This document shows positions 35,504 to 46,999 of a stretch of DNA of 64,000 nucleotides, in pieces. The translations under genes and the position numbers were made by a program. Below the pieces are notes generated by a model, which did not search any database, had not been told where the DNA came from, and was given only the letters and a program-made list of their open reading frames with translations. The first letter of the stretch is position 1, and every line of letters starts with the position of its first letter. The DNA comes from Lepidonotus clava (Eukaryota; Annelida; Polychaeta; Phyllodocida; Polynoidae): assembly GCA_936440205.1 (NCBI GenBank), contig OW387136.1, positions 35,495,427-35,559,426 of the forward strand, read 5' to 3'.

Positions 35504-35680
35504 ACTCCACAGAGTAAGAATGGAACAGTCCCAGACGAGCAGGTGGAGACAATTGGGAGGGTCAATCTCTGCTCTGTTGTTTGGGGTTGGCGGTTTTTCG
35601 GGGGGCGTCCTAGGGGTTCTTTCTGCCACATAGAGGGTAGTGTGTCCTCAGTGTGTCATGATCAGGAATATCAGCCTTAG
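35504..35680 (+). CDS. Candidate exon, product unknown
   Basis: A pyrimidine-containing stretch ends in CTCATCGCCTCATAG, and the frame opens exactly there. It runs 58 codons (TPQSKNGTVPDEQVETIGRV, then NLCSVVWGWRFFGGRPRG) to TAG. The stop immediately before the AG is what an intron-exon border predicts. Possible donors inside are CAG followed by GTGGAG near 35542 and AGAGG followed by GTAGTG near 35637. Another frame on the same strand is also open, which tempers the call. No family is recognised. Confidence 0.25.
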   Translation, partial: TPQSKNGTVPDEQVETIGRVNLCSVVWGWRFFGGRPRGSFCHIEGSVSSVCHDQEYQP

Positions 35681-35799
35681 AGTGGACTGTGAGCCCAGTG
35701 TTCAGGCTTATATCCCTGACAAACCTTGGAAAAAGTCTAACCCACCTTGTACCCCGTGCTCATCAATAGCCAACATGAAGATGTTACTCAAAAGGTTGC

Positions 35800-36120
35800 G
35801 TACACATTTTGAATTACCCTGTCACCGCCCTCTTTTCCCCAAACCAGTGCCATATGACACACCCCGTCCCCCATAACCCTGACCACCCTGTCACCTCCTC
35901 CAGTACCCCCCACACTGACCATCGATCTGACCGTCCCCACACAGCGTCTCCCCCAGCGTCTCCCCAGCGTCCCCTGTTCTCGGCGCATGCCCAGTCCTCC
36001 CCCGCGACCTCAGAATCAGATTTCTGGAGCTGTAGCTCCGTTTATCGATTATTCATATTTGGGCGCTACGTGTCAGGCGCCGGTTGGGCTATGATATGCC
36101 AAGTGTTATCGTCTTAGATT
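35800..36120. promoter_or_regulatory. GC-rich segment, function unclear
   Basis: C-rich plus strand with GCGCATGC near 35983 and a GGAGCTGTAGCTCC hairpin near 36025. Frames are open on both strands because the sequence is stop-poor. It could be a CpG-type promoter or simply GC-rich DNA. Confidence 0.2.
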
Positions 36121-37325
36121 ACTCTGAGGAGGGCCAGCCGCCCTAGAAGATTGGTCACGTCATGTAACCCCGATGTAACATTCATACTCCCACGTTCTCA
36201 GCCGAATGGAGACTCCCCTCTCTGGCCAGAGGCCATGTATGTATAGATATAAAGAGACTGAAAAGCTGTTCCATGATCCTATATGTGACAATTGCCCTGG
36301 TGGCTGGTTGGAACCAATCGACCATGGTCCGATCATTACTAATGTATTTTTGGAAGAGCTAGTGCAGCAGAAAATCTATTTTAAAATAGATATGAATGTC
36401 AACCTCACTCTATTCCCCAAGCAGATCACTCCACTATGTTATGCATAGTACCGTAGTAGAACTTTCTGCTGAGGAGACCCCATTCCATCCACATGCCGGG
36501 GGGCACAACGGGGTTTGCATAACAGGTTTCCCTCTGGGTTTCCAGTTTCGATTTATCTATCTATAAACGCATAGAAAGTCTCTGTTTTGGCCAAGAATGT
36601 GCCGTTTTCGCCCAAACCCCAGTTTACCGTCGGCCCAGTTTAATAGGGTGAGTATAAGGCCCATTCGCCCTGACCGATGGTTCTGTCGCTCAGAGGTCCG
36701 ACAAAGTTATCGCACTGAGAAGATGATATTCTAGGGGCCGATAAAATTATCGCATGCATGCAATATTGAAGAAATTGCATTCGCCCTGAGATCAGAGGCA
36801 CCTACCGATTGCAACCGACCATTTTGTTAAGTGCCTGTCCCCCAAGAATCGGCTGGAATTCAAACGATTTGATCCAACATGGGGCTAAAAGGTTCTGCCG
36901 GCCGGCGACTGTCACTGCGGGCAGACGTAGGGGTGAGAGGTGGGTGAAACAGGGAAGAGGGAATTATTTACTGCCGGAGCTAGGAATATCGCTTAGATCT
37001 ATAATAGGCGGAGGGCGATCCTTGGTAGCCCAGAGACCGACGGTAAAATCTCCACAAGGAATCAATTGTCAGAGAAGTGGTTTCATGGAGAACTCTAGTA
37101 TGGAAGCAGGTCGTGAACAGACACCAAATGAAAAGCACTTTGTTTTAAAACATTAACTGAAAAAACATTATTGTCATAGTATATTACCAAGACAGCAATG
37201 GCCTCATTTCTCGAAGAAAGAGTGGTGTTAAAGAAGACTGCTAAAAACATAAAAGAGAGCATGCATATTTATTTATAAAATCACGTTACACAACACTCTG
37301 CAATATTTGACCATCATATAAGAAG
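36121..37325. other. Unassigned DNA with a small duplication
   Basis: CATTCGCCCTGA occurs at about 36662 and 36779 with TTATCGCA repeats between. Frames at 36206-36448 and 36809-37156 have no splice or start support. Nothing further is seen. Confidence 0.4.
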
Positions 37326-37414
37326 ATGGGGAAAGAGATTTTCCAGGCATTCCGCGAACAGGATTTCTCGGAATTCGTGGATGTGGAGATTCCCCACCTC
37401 AAGAGGCCAGATGG
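37326..37414 (+). CDS. Candidate exon, product unknown
   Basis: From ATG at 37326 the frame reads GKEIFQAFREQDFSEFVDVE then IPHLKRPD. It reaches a splice-donor-like site (GATG followed by GTGAGG at 37415). About two thirds of codons end in G or C although the area is AT-rich. Residues alternate in a manner typical of a folded protein. The site could be a first exon or an internal exon after AAG at 37320-37325. The open segment is short, so chance remains likely; no family is recognised. Confidence 0.3.
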
Positions 37415-37478
37415 TGAGGGGTCTAATCACGTGTGAGGCCGCCTGGGGTGGGGAGGTGTGACGGGAATAACGGCATCA

Positions 37479-37870
37479 CACCATATGAGAGCGGGTCTTG
37501 TTTACGGGCGGGGGGGGGGGGGGGGTCCCCAATGTTTTGTGTCGGATTTTAAAATAGGCCCTGTCAGATGTCTTTGTCGCTTATTTATTCCAATGTCGCA
37601 TGTCAATTTTAAGAAATAACCATGTTGCACGTCACTATTGAAAAGATAGAGATATCGCATGTCCCTAAAATGCAGTGCTCCGTATCGAATTTAGGGAGAG
37701 GCCGTGTCGCCGTGTCAAGTTTAGTGGTCAAGACCCCTTGTATGAGAGCTGCTCTGTGGTCGGGGACGGACTGACCTCTGCTACTTTGTGGGTGAACTAG
37801 ACGTCACACTTTATGAGAACAGCTATGGGTTTGGGGACTGACCTCTAATACTCTGTGAAAGAACACACGT
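37479..37870. repeat. Degenerate tandem repeats around a G16 tract
   Basis: A G16 tract lies at 37510-37525. It is followed by five or six degenerate ~42 bp units marked by TGTCGCATGTC variants (37570-37730). TATGAGAGC-type units also occur at about 37489, 37741 and 37813. Confidence 0.6.
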
Positions 37871-38192
37871 CATTATTCGGGTAACCGTGAGCTGGAATTG
37901 CAGTTTTTATCATTGCCTCTGGAGTGTGAAGCTAAAACACGTATATAATACGTCCATGCAATTATATATACATTGACGACCAAGAGGAATATTAATATTG
38001 TTGGATGAGCATCTGATGGGTATTCGAGTTCTTGATTGAAACGAAGACACACGTCCATTCTTAGATAACTTGGAAGCTCATAGAAAACTTATATGGAACC
38101 GTCTCATTGAATATCAAGGATATAACATTTTGCCATTATTCTGTCTGGCTAATAAAAAAATGCATCCACACCCTAGAGGAATGGCGCCTACA

Positions 38193-38366
38193 TACAACTC
38201 CGATGTCACAGGTTCTATAGTACAACTCTGACATAACAAGATCTAAGGTACAGTCTGAGGTCATCATTTTTATAGGACAGTTGTGGCTTCACCAGTTCTA
38301 AGCTACTGTGCTGATGTCACAGGTCCTAACCCAGGTACTATAGTACAACTCTGACATCACCGGTTC
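38193..38366. repeat. Minisatellite, 28 bp unit, left part
   Basis: Units start at 38193, 38221, 38249 and 38277, followed by more degenerate ones. The consensus is TACAACTCTGACGTCACAGG followed by TTCTAAGG. The array resumes at about 38650 after a MITE. Each unit centres on a TGACGTCA-like core. Confidence 0.85.
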
Positions 38367-38625
38367 TAAAGCCGGGTCCCCACTGAGAAACCCCACAGTA
38401 CGGCGACGTATCTGGGATGGACATACAGGTCTGGCACCGGTTTCGCTTGCGACCAAGTTAGTTTTCAGGGTGTTAGTTGGCTGACAAACCCCAAAACTTA
38501 TCAGACATGTTTGATTTCAAGGATGTTTAGTCGCTCTGGGCGACTAAATTCAGTCCCTGGCAACGACCTTTTACCTTTTGCGGCCTACCAACTCAATTTT
38601 GGAGCTCAGTGGGAACCCGGCTTAA
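38367..38625. mobile_element. MITE (TAAAGCCGGG ends) inside minisatellite
   Basis: Left end TAAAGCCGGGTCCCCACTGA and right end CTCAGTGGGAACCCGGCTTA are inverted copies. It interrupts the 28 bp array. The design resembles family 5 (a TTAA-like border, then a GCCSG motif and CCCACT), so it may be a sister family. Confidence 0.8.
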
Positions 38626-38649
38626 GTAAAGATTTGGCGTCGTATGTTT

Positions 38650-38745
38650 TGAGGCACCTCTCTGACGTCATCAGTTCTAACATGCAGCTCTGACGTCATA
38701 GGTTCTAACGAAAAGCTTTGCAGACGTCAGATGTTCTAAGGAGAC
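38650..38745. repeat. Minisatellite, 28 bp unit, right part
   Basis: Three units, two with a perfect TGACGTCA core (CTCTGACGTCATCAG and CTCTGACGTCATAGG) and one with AGACGTCA. Confidence 0.85.
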
Positions 38746-39713
38746 AGCGTCTTTAGAAACCTAGTGAAGTCGGCCGAGATGAACGCGGAGTGAGGAGGGA
38801 TTAGGGACAGAAGCCTTACTGGGCTAAAGCCAGTACTGGGGAGGGGATAGGAGGATAAGGTTGGGGGGGAAGGTGTTGGGAAGGGAAGAGGGAATAGTGT
38901 AAGGCCAGGTATTCGTCTCACATCGCCATTCTGCATACATTTTCATCTTCAGGTAATTGGTTATCACTCACCATCTAAATCACCAGAGCTGGAAGTGGGA
39001 GAGCATGTCTGTACGTGAAGCCTTGTTTGCTTGAATAAATAAAAAGAAAAATACCTAGCTAGATAGGGTCGAGAAAGAACACTAGGTTTTCTCGGGGGAG
39101 AAATACAATCCCTTGGATCTGACGTTTTCATATTCTAATCTCTTCTGCCTGCTTCCCTATGATGAATCTGTACCTATCGGCAGAACAGTCTGGGTCCTTA
39201 CCTAGGAAGTGCAGGAGGAAAGTGAGGAAATATTGGAGGTTTCATGGGGTATAAGTATGTGGATTCGAAGATACATTACAAAACGTACTGCCTATATGGG
39301 AGAAGTCGCATCAACAATCTTCACTATATACACAACAATATCGTGTTATTCAATTTGATTGTACATGTAGCCTATATATGTGTGACAACTTATGATGATT
39401 CCAGTAGTATATGAAAATGGGAATTTGAGTGTTGTCTCGTTTATAGTTCATTGAACACATGCACATGGCACTGCCCACAGGGGCGATGTCGCGTCAGTAG
39501 GCTCTACTATTTACGTGACAATATCATGTGGATTAATTCCAGTCTGAGACGTTTGGCAATCCAGGCGACATAGCCACGTGGATTGATTCTATTATGCATG
39601 CAGCATGTTAGTAGTATAAGAAAATGGGAATTTATGGATGGTAAGATTGGTGTAAGGTACGTAGTTCATCTTATTCAGGCAACGCCATACGAATTCCTAC
39701 TCCCTAATACATG
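38746..39713. other. Unassigned DNA with a small duplication
   Basis: GTAGTATAAGAAAATGGGAA and its near copy occur at about 39405 and 39609. The pair CATGTGGATTAATTC and CACGTGGATTGATTC lies between them. No gene is supported. Confidence 0.4.
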
Positions 39714-39989
39714 TATAGAAGTTGTGCAAATGACGTCACATCTCCAAACATAAGTTGTCCCCCATATTGGTGATCGATTTATTTTCAGTATTATTCGTGA
39801 TTCTATTTAAATTGAGAACAAGCATCTATGTTCCATCTACTGAAACAAAATTCGATGGGTAACAATCAACAATTATTCTCATTTAGAACTATGATTTCCC
39901 AATTCATTTCATATCCATGTGGTCATGAGCACCCGTGGTGATCACCAAAAAGTGATCACAGCTAGACGACTTCTGCACAAGGTCTTATA
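39714..39989. mobile_element. MITE family 4, most complete copy
   Basis: Left end TATAGAAGTTGTGCAAATGA and right end TTCTGCACAAGGTCTTATA are imperfect inverted repeats. The inside has GTGGTGATCACCA-type palindromes shared with the fragments at 15392, 26728 and 53464. No coding frame is present. Confidence 0.7.
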
Positions 39990-40199
39990 CCCCAAAAGAA
40001 TTAAAAAAACAATACCGATGAGGGACATGAGGTTTGTTACTGAAGGAGGCAGCTATTGCAGAGAACATAGGTGAATTGAAAAGTATAAATATTTGAAACG
40101 ACAGAAATATATTACCAACGTTAAACTAGGCAAGAACAGAAAGGTGACACAAGAGAAAACATTCAAAGGACCTCTCAAAAAAAGAGTTCAGAGCCCTTA

Positions 40200-40449
40200 G
40201 AGCTACAGATAGCGGGACAAAGGCCCTGATTGGACGACCCGCTGACGGCGCATGCGCCCTCCGTCCCACCTCCCCTGTCTGATAGGGGGAGATCAATACC
40301 CCTCGGTGACCTCTGGGGTCAAGGTCAAGGTCACCGTGGGTCCCGGAGTCGCCTGTTTCCTTCACTTATGGGGGATGTCAATGAGATGACTGGTGTCTGA
40401 GGGAGGACAGTGGAGACGACTCTATTGACTAGGACGGAGGGTCTCCCTG
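40200..40449 (+). promoter_or_regulatory. Candidate CpG-type promoter with untranslated first exon
   Basis: Inverted CCAAT lies at about 40229. A perfect NRF-1-like palindrome GGCGCATGCGCC is at 40247-40258. At 40307-40335 TGACCTCTGGGGTCA overlaps two tandem TCAAGGTCA motifs, as used by nuclear receptors such as ERR or SF-1. A strong splice donor (CCCTG then GTAAGT) follows at 40450. This order (proximal motifs, GC-rich stretch, donor) suggests a TATA-less promoter with a non-coding first exon transcribed rightwards. No downstream coding exon is identified, so the gene is unknown. Confidence 0.35.
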
Positions 40450-40964
40450 GTAAGTTTTCTAGACCTTCAGTCATCATTATCTGCAGTATCTAAATATCTC
40501 TAGAGATTTAGCCCTTCATTTTAGGATCCATCATATTAGGGAATTTCACAACTCCAAGAGTAGGTCGTTTCATCGTTACTACCTGTCTCAGAAATATTTC
40601 CCGATAAAAGAAGCAACAAAGAAAGGTAATGGTAGCTATTCATAGTATATCCTATTAAATACCATAAAAACTCTCTGATGGGGAATATTTGGAAGGTAAG
40701 AATTGGGCTAAATGGTAATAAACCACTTGACAGTTGATCCTGTCAACCAGTCCACACACGTTAGCACACTGTAGGTTCTGAACGGGCTGCCCTGCCCTTT
40801 GAGGTCTGGAAGAGAACACGGAAAGCATTTTGGCACTTCCTCAGAAATTCTTCTAATACCTACTGATGGTGGTCAAAAACCTAGCTTGCAAATATATCAT
40901 GCTGTCATTTCTATCCTGAAATATAAAACTTATTAAATCATATCACTTTATAGAATTCTCAAAT

Positions 40965-42060
40965 AACGCTCAATCCCATGCTAGTCAAAGCAATTCACCG
41001 AACACACTTTACCCCCAGGATCACCTGTAAATCTGCTGTCCAGACGGGGCGGTCAGGTGGTCAGGCCGTGTTATGGTGCTGGTGGCAATAGCGGTGTAGC
41101 CGTGGGTGACATTATCACAGAATGGGTCAGTCACTGATCCCATCTCCATTTATCAGGGAGACAGTGGAGCAAGCCCTGAAAACTAGATGCCCTGCTACTG
41201 TATGTTCTATACCTTTCATTTTTTATGGCTAGGTGAATATTGAAGGCATCTTCAGTTCTAATTAGAGATACATCATAGCATTAATAACACTCTCTAATAC
41301 CATGGTCGTGTTATTTCTATTGGGGAATACATCAGGATGTTCAATCTTATGCTAGTGAAGGCAATTCACCACATGCTTTTCATGATGATGATCGCCTTTA
41401 AAGCTAAGGACCTGACTGAGCAGGCTGGGTTGTCAGTGTGAGTGATGGGACTGGTATAAGTAAAGGCGTAGCTGTGGGTAGAATTATCATTCCTTACAAA
41501 CACCTTTCAATCATCAAAAAGAGTTGACAGTATTGGGAGGACAGATCAATCGTTTTCTGTCTACCAATGTAAGGCAGAAGAACCAGCAATTGTAATCAAA
41601 TTAATTCCTTTGGTGCATGTTCTTAAGTTTCACATTTTGTTCCGGAAGGCATGAAGGCACCCAAGGGTTTAGGCTGAGGGTTCATTTACCCCTAACAAAT
41701 CTCATCTAGTTGTACCTATGTTACAGGTAAACCCTGAAAATCAATCCCATACTAGTGAACGCAATTCACCAGACACACTTTACCCCCAGGATCACCTGTA
41801 AATCTCCGGCCCAGACCGACCAGTTGGGGTGGTCAGGCTGAGTTGTGGCACCGGTGGCAGTAATGGTGTAGCCGGGGGTGACATTACCATTGGCCGCTAA
41901 CAGGAGTCTATCGGTGGTCAGAGGTGGCAGCACCGGGCTGCGGGCGGGGGGCGGAGGTGGCGGGGGCCAGCCACATCCATCAAACAGGGCCCTGGAGCAG
42001 GCCTCCAGGGTCTCTGGGGTATGGGCAGCTAGGTGTGAACTGAGTGTCAGTGTTTTAACT
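40965..42060. repeat. Three tandem units of ~380-400 bp, possibly exon-derived
   Basis: Related units start near 40965, 41340 and 41740. Each has TAGTGAANGCAATTCACC, then (units 1 and 3) CACTTTACCCCCAGGATCAC, then a GC-richer core of about 100 bases. On the plus strand the cores of all three units are open in matching phase with a shared pattern VV....G.G....GVA.G.I. On the minus strand units 2 and 3 also align without gaps (NxNxT..Y..T.T...T..D.P). Between units 2 and 3 the third codon position of the plus frame changes most, which hints at past coding on the plus strand. No product is recognised. Confidence 0.6.
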
Positions 42061-42189
42061 AACTGTATGTATTAAAGCTGAACAAACATATCTACCTAGC
42101 ATGTGTTATCATTATACACGTATAACTGTATAGCCAACGGGATGGCACTGAGGTTGAGCCCTTCATTTATGGTCTACAGATTGTAAGGT

Positions 42190-42330
42190 AGATTCCCGAT
42201 GTAACCACCACATCCCCGCTCCTCGTCCATTGTTTGGTGTCCTGTCTAAGGGACATTGGACTAAGTAAATCCCTTGACATAACTTGAGTAAGGTAGTGGT
42301 CAAGGTGGCGTGAACCGTCATTGCTCTCTT
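42190..42330 (+). mobile_element. Degenerate SINE-like fragment
   Basis: TGTCCTGTCTAAGGGACATT, then CCCTTGACATAACTTGAGTA and AGGTGGCG, follow the same order as the SINE core at 8767-9120. It is too eroded for a firm call. Confidence 0.35.
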
Positions 42331-43469
42331 CTCTTTATTTATTGCCTAACACAGGCATAACGGTATGACAAATAAAGACTATTCTTGTGCAAAATTAGAT
42401 TACAATCAACTTTCTCTCAATTGTTATGGCAAGTATGGAATTTTGACCAGGCAATATAAGTTTATGCCAAATGCATGAGAAGATAATTGGTTGGCGTTTT
42501 GTACTCTCATGAATTAAAGGGAGCCAACAGCAATGGGCCAACATTTTGCAAATTCTGTTAATAATTGAAACATAAATAATTCTACGGCCATAACCCAGGC
42601 CTGTGGTAAAGTATAGACTGTGAATACAATCTTAAACTGCATTAGAATACACCAAAACATATCCCAGGTCGATTATGGTTTGTTTACAAACATTGATGAC
42701 TACAGGCATTTATAAATGAAAAGCGTACTATGGTATTCAAGTAAAGTTAAAGGTAGTTATTATGATTTAAACTGTGCAAATGCCTTCAGTTAAACTCTAA
42801 GAATGAACTTTGATAGTTTTTGAGTTTAAAGACTTTTGATTTACATTTGGCACTGCATTCAGTCCTCAGCTGTAGGAGGCCCTGACAGCTGCCCCCCCCC
42901 CCATCCCCCAACCCCTGGCCGGGCATACCGAGTGTTGGGGGCTGTAGGGGGGAGGGACGGCTGGGATAAGGGCCTGAATAATGCAACCACCACCTCCAGC
43001 CTCCCCGGCCGTCGGGAGGGGCTGAGAGGGAATATTGTAGTGGAAGGCAGGTTTAGAAACGAAGTTATACTCTCAGGATGATTTCTATGGGGAGGGCAAC
43101 TTCAGGGACAATAACCCATCGTGGTATTATAACCAGATCTGGCGTAATATGTTATATGATTAGAAAATAGTATCATACAATCATACATTCACGAATTCTT
43201 TCTTTTTCGTACAGTTTCCATAAGCAATATCATATAGAATCACGGTAATTTCTTTTCCATTTTCTTTTCCTTATGTACACCCCTCTATTATATAGCTATA
43301 TATTTCCAATTTATTGGAGTATTCATGGTCCTACAGAGACTCTCATATGAATCATTAACGTAATATATTTGTATAGGCATATTTGTACTGCTTTATGAGG
43401 TCAAACGTTATAACTATACGGAATCTGGGCTATCTTGGAAATGCCTTAAATTCATGAAAATAATGTCCA
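42331..43469. other. Unassigned DNA with a GC-rich patch
   Basis: The patch 42880-43040 is GC-rich with a C11 tract (42892-42902) and is open on both strands. No exon border is convincing. The rest is AT-rich. Confidence 0.4.
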
Positions 43470-44472
43470 GGGGTGCGTTCCTGACTCAACCCCGTTGCTG
43501 GCTTAGCTGACTTATTTTTAACTGGCCAAGTTATCTGGGGGTGTTGCCAAGAGCCAAAAATAAGTCAGGCCTGATTGGGTTAAGGGCAATTGGTGCTATA
43601 CACATACAGGGCTAATATTTCCTGAGGGACCTTCTCCTCCCTTAGCATATTGAAAACATATGTATTTTCCTATTTCACATATTTTCTCATGAAATATTAG
43701 ATCATTTTATGTATAAGCTATGTCAAAAATTAGCTTACTCCTGTGGCTTTCCATTGGTGTATGATTTCACCCATTTCATTATAACTTAGATACCAAAAAG
43801 TGTCAGGAAAAAATTGAAGTGTGTGCATTAGAGCATGACCATGGTCAGAACCTCTCTGGTGCACCCAGACAGTGGGCAGACAGGTAATTGTGATTGACAG
43901 GTGAAGGATCATTGTCTACTGAGGGGCTACAATTGCTGGCACCGGTGTCAACGACCACTGGCACCAGTGTTACATAATCGTTTCAGGTGCCCCAGTAAGT
44001 TGTGCATAACAGAGGTATCTTAGCATACAGACACTGTCTTCACTGAAAATGGGACAGAGGTTTTCTAAACACTATTTATCAGGATTTAAGTTGAGATTTT
44101 TGTTTTTCTTTACATGTAACTCTAGCATAACATCTCAGCTTTCAGAATATTCTATCTTCTTTCCAATGTTTTCTTTCCAATGTTTTAACACACTCTTTAG
44201 TAGTTTCACATTTTTGTACACATCCAAAGACACTTATTGTTGCCTGAGAGGAGTTTTACAATTGAATCAAAAATAGCCTGTTCTCAGTTATCTTAGATTT
44301 ATTTTTGGCTGACCTGAGAACGGTTTTAAATGCCATTTAGAGGGCTATATATAGTGGCCAACTAAGAGAGGCCGGCTGGCCACTCACTTAGGAATGCAAC
44401 ACTCAAAAACAGGCTCTAAAAATATAAGTTAGCCAAAACAGGGTTAAAAATAGGCAGTCAGGAACGCAGCCC
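43470..44472 (-). mobile_element. MITE family 1, copy 2
   Basis: Reverse-orientation sister of 3159-4145, with ends GGGGTGCGTTCCTGACTCAA and GTCAGGAACGCAGCCC. The two copies match along about 1 kb, differing by scattered substitutions and small indels. Confidence 0.85.
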
Positions 44473-44719
44473 AGTACATGAGCAGAAACAAACATTTCTG
44501 AACTATTGAACGTATGGACCATCTACTGCCTGTTGCCTTCATTTCTGACACTATAGCTGTATCAGTTACATAAAACATCACAAACAGAATACCCTAGACC
44601 TATCCTCGGTCCCCCTATGGACATATCTTGCACCCTTCTCCGGGAGGTGGTAGGGTATATCGGACAGTGGAGCGAGAGGACATCTGTCAGGGATTACAGC
44701 TAGGGAGAGGGGATCCTCT

Positions 44720-44893
44720 TTAAGCCCCATACCCACTAGGCGATTTTACCGGCAACTGGTGACCGGCAACAGCAGTCACATGGAAATGTTAAAAAACTAA
44801 CGTGTGAGCTAATGTGGTAATGATTGTACCAGTGATTCTGCTGTTGCCGGTCACCAGTTGCCGGTAAAATCGCCTAGTGGGAATGGGGCTTAA
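44720..44893. mobile_element. MITE family 5, near-palindromic copy
   Basis: TTAAGCCCCATACCCACTAG, then GCGATTTTACCGGCAACTGG, is mirrored by the right end over about 60 bases, leaving about 50 bases of spacer. TTAA at both borders is compatible with a TTAA-targeting (piggyBac-like) origin, but other copies have TAAA/TTTA, so this is unproven. Confidence 0.85.
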
Positions 44894-44921
44894 CGTACCT
44901 TGTGTGTGAAGTGATATCGTA

Positions 44922-45193
44922 ATGGGCAATACCCACTAAGTGACTTTAGCGACGACCGGCAACGGGAGACTAGATGAATCGTTGTTGTCATCGCCAGCCG
45001 ACTGGAATATCAGGCAAGTTTGATATTTTTTTGGTGATTTTTCTGACGATTTCTCCAGAGATCCCATTGCCCGTTGCCGAGTAAACACACCATACACGCA
45101 CACAAACCTAGTCGCCCGGCAACTTTACCGTTGATCATCAGGATCAGCCGTCGCCCGTCGCATATAAAGTTGCTTAGTGGGTATGGCCCCTAA
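44922..45193. mobile_element. MITE family 5, adjacent diverged copy
   Basis: Left end GGGCAATACCCACTAAGTGA and right end TTGCTTAGTGGGTATGGCCC. It lies 28 bases from the previous copy. The inside carries CGCCCGGCAAC and related motifs. Confidence 0.75.
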
Positions 45194-46998
45194 GAGCCTG
45201 ACATTAGCTTCATTATAGCCTTGGGTCGAGCTAAAGTTTATATAGTTATTTTCGGACTCCTTGAAGGCAGCATACAACTTCTACAACGAACTTTCTCTGC
45301 AATGGTTCCCAGCTTGGCACACTGATAACTCATGGCTGGTACCAAGCCTAGAAGAGCATTTGTCCTCCTCGTTCTCTTTCATAGATTAATTCAGATTCTT
45401 GGCCACTTTCGTACTAGTCTATTTTTTGTTACATCTATTCTGTTTAATGATATTTTGGCTTCTTCTTCGTTTGAAATCACTTTATCATACATTCATAACC
45501 CTCTTGGGCGAGGGTAAGAACTGTTAAGCAAAGCATAGCGGCCAATTCTAAGATAATTAGACCAAACAACAACAAATTGATGCGGTGATCTAACCAGCTA
45601 ACATGCATATTGTTGTTATAAGATGCTGGTGTCTGTATTCTACTGGGTCTTTTCAACTATTGGGTCTTTTCACTTTGCTTCGGAAAAGAATGGGATGTTT
45701 GAAGCCAACCAAATTCTGAAGTACATTACATAATCATTGTGGACAATTAAGGGATGAGTGATGGGAGTTGTAGATTAAAATTGTTCTGAGAGGAGCTTGG
45801 GGTTGGGGAGGGGAGGCTGGGAAGCCTATACTCCACATGCTAATCTTTCTGCCACTTTCAGAAATCATCACTTGCAGTAAGGGCAATTGAGGTTGAATGG
45901 AGACTTGTTATATAACACTAGAAAGAAAGGTCATGAATACTAATTTGAATGGTATAAAGGAAGCACGGTGTCATGCCATATTTCCAGAGAAAATCAAATA
46001 AATCCAAAATCGGTATGTAGAATACCGACCCGGGGAGTAGGGGCGATGATTACCCACACAGTGGTGGAGGGCGTGTCGATAGTTGTTTTCCCACAACACA
46101 GCGTCTTTGATCAGGCGGTATAACGCTCAGGGTGCGACGTAACGAGCACCTACCGCCCCCTCCCCCATCCCCCTCCCCCCACCCCTACTGCCGCCACCCC
46201 CCCTACCAACCCCCAAAGATAAGGCTTTAAACTGGAGACCACCAGCTCTAGCCTCAAGAACCACACTCTTATTTTTCCTAGGAGACTCAAGTCAATCGAT
46301 GGGACACTCTATATAGAGGGGATGTGGAGTTTAGGGTAGGGTTAAAATTCAATAACCATTGAGTGGGGCACATATGACCCAAATGACCTAATCCATAGTA
46401 TTGATTCCCCCCTTATATATGTAGTCTGTATATCTGTGGTGGGGGTATTAGGGTACTCTACAGGAAGCTGACACATGAAAAATTTATGTGTACTCGATTG
46501 ACATGTTTTCCATCATGGATGAGAACATATGCTAAAAGTGACTTAGGGTATACAGGAAAAAAATCAATAAGGACTGCTGAATGTTAAGTAACATACGTAA
46601 GGTGTATCTAGATTTGCAATTCGAAAGAACACCCGAGGGACTTGAATCAAGTCTTTCTAGCACATACCGCTCAATTTGAAGCAAAGTAAGGCGGTGTGAA
46701 ATGACTGGCTATTATAGAATAGGGAGTCACTACTTGTCCATACCGTACCACCCCAGCCTTGAAGTGGGGTAATATAGTACTACCTCTGTCTACCCATTAT
46801 GGATTGTCATAGTGCTTTCTCCGAAGAGCATTCATTTCCTATCTGAACGGAATCTGGTGTCACAGCCTTTTAGCTGGGGCGGATGCCACCGTCACAATGG
46901 AATTTGAGCTGAAGAATTACATTGTGAAAGACCAGACAAAAGCTATTGGTCAGTTGATATGAAATATAAATAAACCCAACTTGCGAGAGTCAAATGTG
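45194..46998. other. Long stretch without a supported gene
   Basis: The C-rich plus strand at 46150-46215 could form G-quadruplexes on the minus strand. Nothing else is supported. Confidence 0.4.
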
Positions 46999-46999
46999 A

